Origin: Candidatus Woesearchaeota archaeon
GTDB lineage: Archaea > Nanoarchaeota > Nanoarchaeia > Woesearchaeales > CALCXY01
Direction: 5' to 3'
Length of the DNA stretch: 6,911 nucleotides
Assembly (NCBI GenBank): GCA_030751555.1
Contig: JASMFX010000106.1
Span: 1 to 6,911, forward strand
The position numbers were made by a program, and so were the translations under genes. Shown one piece after another: positions 1-5,051 of the stretch. Within the stretch, counting starts at the first letter, position 1, and the number at the start of each line of letters is the position of its first letter. The notes under the pieces were generated by a model. The model was not told the origin of the DNA. It made no database searches and saw only the letters and a program-made list of their open reading frames with translations.

Positions 1-513
1 AAAAAAGTGCTTGATCTCGGTTGTGAAGCAGGATATGTCTCATTAATGATGAAAAACAAAGGAGCTAAAGTAGTTTCCTTAGACCTCTGTGTTCCTGCTC
101 TTCAAAAATTTAAAGAAAAACTAGATAAAAAGGATATTCAAGGCATACATCCATTTGCAGCTATCGCCCAGCAACTGCCCTTAAAACCAAATCAATTTGA
201 TATTGTTGTAGCCACAGAGGTATTTGAACACATGCCAGAACTTGATAAGGTAATAGCTGAGGTTGCAAGAGTAATGAAAAGTGGGGGCAGTTTCATAGTC
301 ACATTTCCCAATGAAAGGTTAAGAAAGAAAATATACTGGATTGCAAAGCTCTTTGGCATCCACACAGAGGTTGAAGACCAAGTAACCCTCTATGAATACA
401 CTAAAGAGGAGATTATTGATAGGTTGGCTAAGCATTTTGTTATTAAAAAAGTGTATTCTTTTCCGTGGTATTTTAGATTGACTCATTTTATGTTAGGAGA
501 GAAAGGGGAATGA
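1..513 (+). CDS. Class I SAM-dependent methyltransferase, 5' truncated by window edge
   Basis: A Rossmann-fold methyltransferase of the Methyltransf_11 kind; the substrate cannot be told from sequence. The reading frame is open from base 1 (K-K-V-L-D-L-G), so the start codon and N-terminal region lie upstream of the window; the GTG at 7 falls inside motif I and is not the start. Visible elements are motif I (VLDLGCEAG, codons 3-11), the acidic ribose-binding Asp of motif II in VVSLDLC, FDIVVATEVFEHM in the motif IV region, and the post-motif turn VMKSGGSFIVTFPNE. Motif I is odd: Glu occupies the usual second Gly of GCGxG, next to the SAM site. Its TGA stop is 4 nt before the following cupin gene, so the two are probably cotranscribed. 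Family assignment is secure; specificity is unknown. Confidence 0.88.
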   Translation, partial: KKVLDLGCEAGYVSLMMKNKGAKVVSLDLCVPALQKFKEKLDKKDIQGIHPFAAIAQQLPLKPNQFDIVVATEVFEHMPELDKVIAEVARVMKSGGSFIVTFPNERLRKKIYWIAKLFGIHTEVEDQVTLYEYTKEEIIDRLAKHFVIKKVYSFPWYFRLTHFMLGEKGE

Positions 514-517
514 AGAA

Positions 518-850
518 ATGATACCACCTATTATCGAATTAGAAGAAAAAATAAAAGAGATTAATGGGAAGCCATATTTTCCTGTTGAAGTTGCAAAAGT
601 AAATGATCAGGTTGTAAGAATGGCATTGTTTGAGGGAGATTTTCATTGGCATACCCATGCAGAAGAAGATGAATTATTCTTTGTCTACAAAGGAGAGATT
701 GAAATCCAGTACAAGGATAGAGACAATGTAAGATTAAAACAAGGCCAGATGCATGTTGTACCCAAGGGGGTTGAACACTGCCCAAAAAGTATTCAACCAT
801 CATATGTATTGATGTTTGAACCATATCAAACAAAGAGTGAAAAAGATTAG
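518..850 (+). CDS. Small single-domain cupin (mannose-6-phosphate isomerase-like fold)
   Basis: A 110-residue protein that is essentially one cupin barrel. Cupin motif 1 is seen as H45-x-H47-x4-E52-x6-G59 and motif 2 as G76-x5-P82-x-G84-x2-H87, giving the classical 3-His/1-Glu metal site (H45, H47, E52, H87). It is therefore likely to bind a divalent metal in the cytoplasm; no signal peptide or membrane segment is present. The function could be sugar isomerisation, small-molecule binding or dioxygenation; the sequence alone does not decide. The start ATG lies 4 nt after the stop of the upstream methyltransferase, with a purine-rich AAGGGG (503-508) about 9 nt before it. There is no separate promoter in the 4-nt gap, so it should be expressed with the methyltransferase. 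Confidence 0.85.
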   Translation: MIPPIIELEEKIKEINGKPYFPVEVAKVNDQVVRMALFEGDFHWHTHAEEDELFFVYKGEIEIQYKDRDNVRLKQGQMHVVPKGVEHCPKSIQPSYVLMFEPYQTKSEKD

Positions 851-881
851 ATAATTAGATTTCTCACAAAAAAAGCACACC

Positions 882-889
882 TTTATAAA
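882..889 (+). promoter_or_regulatory. Archaeal TATA box for the 951-1112 zinc protein gene
   Basis: TTTATAAA in the gap after the cupin gene. With the usual archaeal spacing of about 26 bp from box centre, transcription would start near 911-912, leaving a leader of about 39 nt that contains the GGAGGA ribosome site. This is position-based inference. Confidence 0.6.
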
Positions 890-937
890 CCCTCCTCCAC
901 CTCAATACCCTAAGGCATAAGAAATTATGTTTTATAC

Positions 938-943
938 GGAGGA
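938..943 (+). promoter_or_regulatory. Strong Shine-Dalgarno site that fixes the start at 951
   Basis: GGAGGA followed by 7 nt and ATG at 951. It lies downstream of the earlier in-frame ATG at 927, so it argues for 951 as the real start and against the 8-residue longer form. Confidence 0.85.
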
Positions 944-950
944 AAAAACA

Positions 951-1112
951 ATGAGCGATTTTAAAGGCCACGGTGGAAATGATTTTGAAGACCGTGAAAT
1001 GCACGACGCAGTTTGTTCCGATTGTGGTGAGGATTGTAAAGTACCATTCAAACCTACAGAAGGAAAACCTGTTTATTGCAAAGAATGCTACAGAAAGAAG
1101 AAAGGATTTTAG
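951..1112 (+). CDS. Small CxxC-x17-CxxC zinc-binding protein (53 aa)
   Basis: A 53-residue protein with two CxxC knuckles, C22-x2-C25 and C43-x2-C46, separated by exactly 17 residues. This matches the family named CxxC-x17-CxxC (TIGR04272-like), frequent as short proteins in DPANN archaea and some candidate bacterial phyla. An additional Cys (C29) follows the first knuckle. The pattern is that of a zinc ribbon able to bind one Zn2+; such proteins are thought to contact nucleic acid or proteins, but no function is established that I can state. The N-terminal 20 residues are charged and probably flexible, and the C-terminus is basic (RKKKGF). The start is chosen at ATG 951 because of the perfect GGAGGA at 938-943; an in-frame ATG at 927 lacks such a site. 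It is monocistronic, with its own TATA box and a U-rich terminator, consistent with high expression. Confidence 0.85.
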   Translation: MSDFKGHGGNDFEDREMHDAVCSDCGEDCKVPFKPTEGKPVYCKECYRKKKGF

Positions 1113-1138
1113 TTCTTAGCAGAGATTCTTAATAACGA

Positions 1139-1170
1139 TTTTTTTCTTTTATTATTTATTCTTTTTAATT
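1139..1170 (+). terminator. U-rich archaeal terminator after the zinc protein gene
   Basis: A T-dominated stretch beginning with seven T's (1139-1145) and continuing with further T runs to 1170, starting 27 nt after the TAG stop. No stem is needed for archaeal intrinsic termination; T tracts of this kind suffice. Confidence 0.65.
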
Positions 1171-1181
1171 TGTAAATCGGA

Positions 1182-1189
1182 TTTATAAA
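1182..1189 (+). promoter_or_regulatory. Orphan TATA-like element facing the 3' end of the 1263-1721 gene
   Basis: TTTATAAA, the same octamer as the zinc gene's box at 882-889, lies in the 150-bp noncoding region 1113-1262. Predicted transcription start is about 1211. No plausible gene follows: an ATG at 1207 opens only ten codons, and one at 1211 is followed at once by TAG. It could drive an antisense or small noncoding RNA, or be a chance match in AT-rich DNA. Confidence 0.3.
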
Positions 1190-1232
1190 CATTTATCTCC
1201 ACAAGTATGGATGTAGGCGAGCTTTTGAAAGA

Positions 1233-1273
1233 TTATTGAGAAAAACTTTGTTAAACTAAACATCACTCAATAA
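1233..1273. repeat. 8-bp inverted repeat spanning the stop codon of the winged-helix gene
   Basis: TTATTGAG at 1233-1240 and its exact complement CTCAATAA at 1266-1273, with a 25-nt loop. In the minus-strand transcript the stem would pair the last codons of the regulator with the 3' flank, just after a run of five U's (1241-1245). It may help end or stabilise that mRNA, but an 8-bp AT-rich stem with a long loop is weak. Confidence 0.3.
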
Positions 1274-1721
1274 CAACCTTATTGGTCTTCCCATAGCTAA
1301 TCCGTTTAAGAATTCCCTTCTGATCTAGTTTATGAAGAATACGAGTAACCTTAGCCTTAGGCATCTGCAATTCATAAACTAAATCCTTTTGCAAGCAAGG
1401 ATTATGCTCCAACACATAGAGATACACTTTCCTAACATCCCCCTCTAGTAAATTAGCGCTTACCTGTTGTTTTTTAGTAAGAGAAATCTTCTTGCTGTAG
1501 TCTGTAAAATAATAAAACAAGGAAGCTCCTCCTGCTGCACTGAGAATCATTAAAAACCCTGTAGAGATAGGTCCAAAGCTCCTAGGAACAGGTGCACGAA
1601 TCGACTTCCCATTATCAATCTTCACAACAACCTCTTTATTGACACCTACAAAAAGGATAATCACTATTAAAAATATACTTACTAAAAATATTCCGAGTGA
1701 CATTCCTTCTTTTTTGTTCAT
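1263..1721 (-). CDS. Membrane-bound winged-helix transcriptional regulator
   Basis: A 152-residue protein combining a membrane hairpin and a DNA-binding domain. TM1 is about residues 9-27 and TM2 about 51-72, separated by a 23-residue loop predicted to face outside; the charged N-terminus (MNKKEG) and the C-terminal part would be cytoplasmic. Residues 93-152 read as a winged helix: helix 1 around 96-106, helix 2 around 110-118, recognition helix starting MPKAKVTRILHKLDQKG (120-136), then wing strands LKRISYGKTNKVVIE. This resembles archaeal predicted membrane-associated regulators (COG2512-like) and MarR-like folds. ATG 1721 overlaps the TGA of the upstream gene in ATGA, and a GAGGA lies 9 nt upstream within that gene, so translation is probably coupled. 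It likely senses an envelope signal, perhaps through its operon partner. The DNA target is unknown. Confidence 0.82.
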   Translation of the reverse strand: MNKKEGMSLGIFLVSIFLIVIILFVGVNKEVVVKIDNGKSIRAPVPRSFGPISTGFLMILSAAGGASLFYYFTDYSKKISLTKKQQVSANLLEGDVRKVYLYVLEHNPCLQKDLVYELQMPKAKVTRILHKLDQKGILKRISYGKTNKVVIE

Positions 1722-2149
1722 TCTAAGCTTTCCTCAATAACAGCAACCATATTATCGTAAGGACTCACTTCCAAAATTTGGATAAAACAAACCTCTCGCC
1801 CTCTTATCTCATCTACTTCACAAATTTCATCAGATTCAAAAATAAAGAATTCATCCTCCTGATACATTTCATATCCAGCTTCGTCAGCCCAGATCAAAAC
1901 ATCGTCAAAACTATTAATCGAATCATCCACGAGCCTTCCGAACTCCTGATAGTTATACAAATCATAGCGATAATGATCATCAGGTGAAATAAAACCAAGA
2001 TCATCAATCTCATCTTGCTCAAGAGAAATCAGATAATCCTCAGGACCAGCATAGGGCACATAGAGTGCCAAAATAATACCTATCAATGCACCAAGGATTA
2101 ACACTAATAAAGAGAGCAATGTTATCTTAAAGATCTTATCAGTCGTCAT
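1718..2149 (-). CDS. Unrecognised membrane-anchored acidic protein, operon partner of the regulator
   Basis: I do not recognise this 143-residue protein. It has a short N-terminus with Lys5 and Lys8, one strong hydrophobic segment (about residues 9-31), then an acidic domain rich in Asp, Glu and Tyr, expected outside the cell by the positive-inside rule. Two cysteines (C110 and C121) flank a charged turn in that domain and could form a disulfide. The start is taken as ATG 2149: a TATA element at 2173-2180 is centred about 27 bp upstream, so the A of this ATG coincides with the predicted transcript start. An in-frame TTG at 2155 gives two more residues but would sit upstream of that start. No Shine-Dalgarno site is seen. 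Its stop overlaps the start of the winged-helix gene by 4 nt, which suggests joint function, for example an external domain acting on the regulator (inference). Confidence 0.7.
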   Translation of the reverse strand: MTTDKIFKITLLSLLVLILGALIGIILALYVPYAGPEDYLISLEQDEIDDLGFISPDDHYRYDLYNYQEFGRLVDDSINSFDDVLIWADEAGYEMYQEDEFFIFESDEICEVDEIRGREVCFIQILEVSPYDNMVAVIEESLE

Positions 2150-2172
2150 TTTCAAAGGAAATGTTGTCTACC

Positions 2173-2180
2173 TATTTAAA
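2173..2180 (-). promoter_or_regulatory. TATA box of the acidic membrane protein/regulator operon
   Basis: On the minus strand the element reads TTTAAATA, centred near 2176.5. The expected start is near 2150, next to ATG 2149, so the mRNA is probably leaderless. Confidence 0.6.
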
Positions 2181-2189
2181 AGTTAACAC

Positions 2190-2211
2190 AAAAATAAAAA
2201 AAATAAAAAAA
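2190..2211 (-). terminator. Strong U-tract terminator after the triple-repeat protein gene
   Basis: The minus strand carries runs of seven, eight and five T's separated by single A's, beginning 6 nt past the TAG stop at 2218-2220. This is the strongest terminator-like tract of the window and lies just upstream of the next operon's TATA box, so the two minus-strand units are transcribed separately. Confidence 0.75.
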
Positions 2212-2217
2212 GTTGAT

Positions 2218-3063
2218 CTACTCAAAAAAGCTAAACCACAATCTTCCAAGCTCATAAAACAGCTTGTCAAGTCCAGTTTGCTCATCAACCTCTTGGTATT
2301 CCTGCTCAATTGCCTTAATCTCCTGAACAATCGCTTCCTGATCCTCTGGATCAGCTTCTACAAGAGTATCTAGCTTGCTATCAAGCCGTCTATCGAGAGC
2401 TTCATAGACATCCTTGTTTTCACCAAGAACCCTGTCAATCTCTTCCTCTACTTCATAGATTCTATCCTCCTCATAGTCTCCACCACAATAGATCTCTGGA
2501 AGAGATTCCTCCAATTCTGTGATGCCAAACTTATCATCCAAGGAAAAGAGTTTATCCTCTAGCTCTATAATCTCCTCATCAAGCCTATCCAACTCATCTT
2601 CATCATCTTCCTCCCAGGCTTCATCATAGGCATCATAGAGTTCATAGAGTTCTTCTTCCAATTCTACATAGTCCTCATAATGCTCTTCATAGATAGCATC
2701 TATCTTGTCCCAGACAGCTTGATCCTCTTCTGAGTAATATTGGTCATAGAACTCATCCTCCATTGCAGAGACACCAATCTCTTCTTCAAGCTCTTCATAT
2801 TTTTCCTCTAATGCATCTAGCTGCTTTTCAATCTCTTCAACTTCTGCATCATCTGCACTATCTAGCTGATCGAGCAATTCATAGTATTGCTCATCCAACT
2901 CAACAAACCGCTCTTCAGCTTCTTCATAGACAGCATCCATCTCATCATAGAGCTGTTCCTCTTGGTCACAAAAGCTTCCTGATGTATCAGCTATTGCAAC
3001 TGGAACCGTTGCAACCATTGCTGCAGCCATTCCCAATGCCATAATTTTTTTCCATTTTGTCAT
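2218..3063 (-). CDS. Exported, extremely acidic helical protein with three tandem ~84-residue repeats
   Basis: I know no family for this 281-residue protein. Residues 1-25 form a signal peptide: MTKWKK, then a hydrophobic core with a likely signal-peptidase site after the A-I-A at 23-25. The mature part is very acidic (by hand count about 101 Asp/Glu and 16 Lys/Arg in 256 residues) and rich in Tyr and Leu. It consists of three repeats, about 34-111, 112-196 and 197-281. Each is a predicted helix, a D/E-rich turn and a second amphipathic helix closing on a Gly (G97, G180, G264). Hydrophobic residues recur at -19, -15, -12, -8 and -5 from that Gly and at +1 and +4 after it. C32 and C193 precede repeats 1 and 3. 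The start is ATG 3063, with GGAGATG 5 nt upstream and a signal peptide directly following; a longer in-frame start at 3162 would overrun the promoter. A cation-binding or envelope spacer role is possible but unproven. Confidence 0.78.
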   Translation of the reverse strand: MTKWKKIMALGMAAAMVATVPVAIADTSGSFCDQEEQLYDEMDAVYEEAEERFVELDEQYYELLDQLDSADDAEVEEIEKQLDALEEKYEELEEEIGVSAMEDEFYDQYYSEEDQAVWDKIDAIYEEHYEDYVELEEELYELYDAYDEAWEEDDEDELDRLDEEIIELEDKLFSLDDKFGITELEESLPEIYCGGDYEEDRIYEVEEEIDRVLGENKDVYEALDRRLDSKLDTLVEADPEDQEAIVQEIKAIEQEYQEVDEQTGLDKLFYELGRLWFSFFE

Positions 3064-3068
3064 TTTTT

Positions 3069-3075
3069 CATCTCC
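3069..3075 (-). promoter_or_regulatory. Ribosome binding site setting the start at 3063
   Basis: GGAGATG on the minus strand, 5 nt before ATG 3063. Together with the signal peptide that begins at this Met, it excludes the 33-residue longer reading from 3162. Confidence 0.8.
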
Positions 3076-3121
3076 AGGATCACTTCTTATGAGCAATCCT
3101 AGAGTATACACTAGTTGAAAC

Positions 3122-3129
3122 AATATATC
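3122..3129 (-). promoter_or_regulatory. TATA box of the triple-repeat protein gene
   Basis: GATATATT on the minus strand, centred near 3125.5. Predicted transcription start is near 3100, giving a leader of about 36 nt that contains the GGAGATG site. A second AT-rich match (GTATAC, 3104-3109) is closer to the gene and less well placed. Confidence 0.5.
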
Positions 3130-3137
3130 CAATCTAG

Positions 3138-3153
3138 GTGAAATGCATTTCAC
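3138..3153. promoter_or_regulatory. Perfect 16-bp palindrome between divergent promoters (candidate operator)
   Basis: GTGAAATGCATTTCAC is its own reverse complement over all 16 positions. It lies 8 bp upstream of the TATA box for the triple-repeat protein (about -39 to -54 from that predicted start) and 18 bp upstream of the TATA box of the phosphodiesterase gene. The position suits a homodimeric regulator acting on one or both genes. Binding is inferred; the regulator is not known. Confidence 0.55.
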
Positions 3154-3171
3154 TATGCCCACACCGATAGC

Positions 3172-3179
3172 TTTATATT
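3172..3179 (+). promoter_or_regulatory. TATA box of the glycerophosphodiesterase gene
   Basis: TTTATATT, centred near 3175.5, predicts a transcript start at about 3201-3202, exactly at ATG 3202. An AGGTG lies 4 nt before the ATG but would be outside the mRNA if the start is as predicted. Confidence 0.6.
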
Positions 3180-3201
3180 ATCTCCAAAGTAAAGGTGCAA
3201 T

Positions 3202-3879
3202 ATGGTACTAAAGATAGGCCACAGGGGGGCAATGGGTTATGAACCTGAAAACACTCTGCGTTCATTCCAAAAAGCCCTGGATCTAGGAGTAGATATGATT
3301 GAACTAGATGTCTATCTCTGCAAAACAGGAGAATTAGTTGTAATTCATAGTGATAAACTGAGTAGGACAACCGATGGCAGAGGATTTGTCAGGAATATGA
3401 GCTTTAAAGAACTGGAAGAAATGGACGCAGGCAAAGGAGAAAAAATCCCTTCCCTCCAACAGGTCTTGGATCTCATTGACAAAAAAACCATAGTAAATAT
3501 TGAACTAAAAGGCCCTGGAACAGCCAAGCCCAGTATTAACATAATTGAACACTATATTGAAGAAAAAGGATGGTCATATGATAATTTTATACTGTCGTCG
3601 TTTAATCTCAATGAAGTAAAAGAAACCAAAACTTTGAATCCTCAAATCAAGATTGGCTTGAATTCAACATTAACGAGAACCATTGAAAAACATGCTGCTA
3701 AAGTAAATCCTTCCTATGTAAGTGTTAATTTTAATACAATCTCTAAAAAATTCATCAAAAATACCCGTGAAAAAGGCATGAAGGTTCTTGTCTGGACAGT
3801 GGATAAAGCAGCTGACATTGAAAAGATGAAAGCCTTAGGAGTAGATGGTATTATCTCAAATTTCCCTGATAGAATATAA
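3202..3879 (+). CDS. Glycerophosphodiester phosphodiesterase (GDPD, UgpQ/GlpQ family)
   Basis: A 225-residue TIM-barrel enzyme that hydrolyses glycerophosphodiesters to a glycerol phosphate and an alcohol. Family landmarks are in order: H7-R8-G9, PENT (15-18), the metal-binding E34-x-D36, the second catalytic His H49 followed by LSRTTDGRG, NIELKG with E101 and K103, and the C-terminal VLVWTVD and GVDGIISNFPD. Length is typical of short cytoplasmic GDPDs; there is no signal peptide. Ser50 stands where Asp usually follows the second catalytic His (HD in most members), a minor deviation. The gene is divergent from the triple-repeat protein gene, sharing a 138-bp control region with a palindrome, and convergent with the methyltransferase gene at 3904. 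In an archaeon it might recycle lipid headgroup diesters or process scavenged bacterial lipid products (inference). Confidence 0.92.
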   Translation: MVLKIGHRGAMGYEPENTLRSFQKALDLGVDMIELDVYLCKTGELVVIHSDKLSRTTDGRGFVRNMSFKELEEMDAGKGEKIPSLQQVLDLIDKKTIVNIELKGPGTAKPSINIIEHYIEEKGWSYDNFILSSFNLNEVKETKTLNPQIKIGLNSTLTRTIEKHAAKVNPSYVSVNFNTISKKFIKNTREKGMKVLVWTVDKAADIEKMKALGVDGIISNFPDRI

Positions 3880-3893
3880 AGAGAAAAATTCAG
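3873..3893 (-). terminator. U-rich tract downstream of the 3904-4629 methyltransferase gene
   Basis: The minus strand is T-rich here (including TTTTT and CTCTTTATA), beginning about 10 nt after the TAA stop and running into the end of the convergent phosphodiesterase gene. The two stops are only 24 bp apart, so each terminator must overlap the other gene's 3' end. Confidence 0.35.
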
Positions 3894-3903
3894 AAGAGAA
3901 TAC

Positions 3904-4629
3904 TTATTTCTTTCCAACAGCAAAGATAGAAACTCCAAAAGGATAAGAAACATACTGCATCAGCCACAATTCAGCTGAATACATCCAATACAAGAGCATA
4001 TTAAGCACTCCCGACATTGGCTCTATATCTGACTTAGCACTACTACCCAAAAGATTCCCAATCTTCCGAGAAATAAGAATCGGCAAAAACAATAAAGTGT
4101 TAAAATAACTCATCCTCCGAACAATAAAACCAGCTGATTCCATTTTTCCCCTTAACTCTCCCCGATCATACCTTCTAGCTGCATGCTGTGCAACATCATG
4201 CCTGCTCCATAAGCATTTCATAGCAGAATCAGTTATTATTACTCTCCCTCCTGGCTTCAAAACCCTATAAATCTCCTTCAAAACACGAACATCATCCTTA
4301 ATCTCTTTATGATAAAGCACATCCAGAATAGTAACAACATCAAACGTGTTAGCAGAAAAACCTAACTTCTCAGCACTCCCTTGTTTAATTTCTAAACCCC
4401 TCTGCCTGCAAAACTTTACAGCTTCCAAACTCTGATCTACTCCTTGCACATCACCAAACTGTTGCAGCTGTTTTAACATCAAACCTGCACCACATCCAAT
4501 ATCAAGAATTTTAACTTTTTCCTTGCCCAAAATCTTTTTAAGAGCCCTCTCTACCAGTTCTCGTTTGCACCTAAACCACCAATAGCACTCCTCTAACTGG
4601 TAAAGTTTTTCATATTCTTCTTTTTCCAT
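3904..4629 (-). CDS. Class I SAM-dependent methyltransferase of the glycan block
   Basis: A 241-residue protein. The N-terminal segment YEKLYQLEECYWWFRCKREL (6-25) is the lead-in often seen before Methyltransf_11/23 domains of surface-glycan loci. Motif I is ILDIGCGAG (41-49), the ribose-binding acidic residue is D65 in GVD, the motif IV region is TFDVVTILDVLYH (95-107), and the post-motif turn is VLKPGGRVIIT (123-133). The region after residue 170 is hydrophobic (around LLFLPILISRKIG and LLYWMYSAELWLMQY), suggesting membrane association or a lipid-linked substrate. ATG 4629 falls at the start predicted from a TATA box at 4652-4660, so the mRNA is likely leaderless and separate from the upstream cupin, whose stop lies 36 nt away. 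The substrate is unknown; the neighbours suggest a sugar or polyprenyl-linked sugar. Confidence 0.88.
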   Translation of the reverse strand: MEKEEYEKLYQLEECYWWFRCKRELVERALKKILGKEKVKILDIGCGAGLMLKQLQQFGDVQGVDQSLEAVKFCRQRGLEIKQGSAEKLGFSANTFDVVTILDVLYHKEIKDDVRVLKEIYRVLKPGGRVIITDSAMKCLWSRHDVAQHAARRYDRGELRGKMESAGFIVRRMSYFNTLLFLPILISRKIGNLLGSSAKSDIEPMSGVLNMLLYWMYSAELWLMQYVSYPFGVSIFAVGKK

Positions 4630-4651
4630 TAGCTGAAGAAAATAGAGAGAA

Positions 4652-4660
4652 GTTTAAATA
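4652..4660 (-). promoter_or_regulatory. TATA box of the glycan-block methyltransferase gene
   Basis: TATTTAAAC on the minus strand, centred at 4656, predicts a start at about 4630, beside ATG 4629. It sits directly after the stop of the upstream cupin gene. Confidence 0.6.
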
Positions 4661-4665
4661 CATTA

Positions 4666-5049
4666 CTAATCCATCTTAATTTCAAAAGGATGTAGATCCG
4701 GGCTATTACTATCAAAATTCTCAGAAAGAAGGGTGATAAAAATAGTGTCTTCATCGAATTTTATCGTATGTGCTTCCATCTGAAAAATCCTAAAAGCATC
4801 TCCCTCATTTGCCTTAAACTCTTCTTCTTTCTTTGTGTCCATATGCACAATCTTTACAGTGCAAGCACCTTTAATAATAAAAAAGAACTCTTCAAAGGTT
4901 TTATGATAATGATTGCCTACTATGCTTCCCTTTTTCCGCTCATATTCGTTAAGTTGTCGCCATTGATGACCACGAGTAATCTCTCTTAAAATCCCTCGAT
5001 CATCCTCATGTACAAAGTTTGGCTTGATTATTCTTCCCATATTCCTCAC
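4666..5049 (-). CDS. Sugar-type cupin protein (CapF C-terminal/WxcM-like)
   Basis: A 127-residue single cupin. The metal motif is GNHYHKTFEEF with H47-x-H49-x4-E54-x6-G61, and H94 in QMEAHTI completes the site. The GNHYH signature and the long second strand region resemble cupin domains of nucleotide-sugar enzymes and assembly proteins such as the C-terminal half of CapF and WxcM-like ketoisomerases; which reaction it performs is uncertain. The start is GTG 5049: a full GGAGGA (5055-5060), encoding the last two Gly codons of the glycosyltransferase, is 5 nt upstream. ATG 5040 is in frame but sits 14 nt from that site. Only 2 nt separate it from the glycosyltransferase stop, so the two are translated from one mRNA. 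It probably acts in the same sugar pathway as the aminotransferase. Confidence 0.8.
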   Translation of the reverse strand: MRNMGRIIKPNFVHEDDRGILREITRGHQWRQLNEYERKKGSIVGNHYHKTFEEFFFIIKGACTVKIVHMDTKKEEEFKANEGDAFRIFQMEAHTIKFDEDTIFITLLSENFDSNSPDLHPFEIKMD

Positions 5050-5051
5050 AT

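Noticed and set aside
927..950. Longer start (ATG 927) for the small zinc protein
   Set aside because: The GGAGGA site at 938-943 lies inside this extension and is ideally placed for ATG 951; no ribosome site precedes 927.
1114..1194. Minus-strand 26-codon frame in the noncoding region with a GGAG a few bases before its ATG
   Set aside because: It is translated from the complement of the U-rich terminator and TATA element, giving a low-complexity Lys/Asn/Ile peptide; chance is the better explanation.
1207..1239. Ten-codon reading frame (MDVGELLKDY) after the orphan TATA box
   Set aside because: The ATG lies about 4 nt before the predicted transcript start, there is no ribosome site, and it is too short to support as a gene.
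1113..1262. A tRNA, C/D box or other structured RNA in the noncoding gap
   Set aside because: No cloverleaf, no paired C (RTGATGA) and D (CTGA) boxes, and no strong stem were found by eye; only the weak 8-bp inverted repeat is present.
2400..2960. Recurrent TTCATAGA/TCTTC-like DNA words resembling a simple repeat or CRISPR-like array
   Set aside because: They are irregularly spaced and are explained by codons for Tyr, Glu and Asp in the protein repeats; there are no constant repeats with unique spacers.
2763..3044. Plus-strand 93-codon frame rich in His, Leu and Gln opposite the triple-repeat gene
   Set aside because: It is the complementary image of the Glu/Asp/Tyr-rich repeats, with no promoter or ribosome site of its own.
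3064..3162. 33-residue N-terminal extension of the triple-repeat protein
   Set aside because: It would cross the predicted TATA box, the palindrome and the GGAGATG site, and would bury the signal peptide that begins at ATG 3063.
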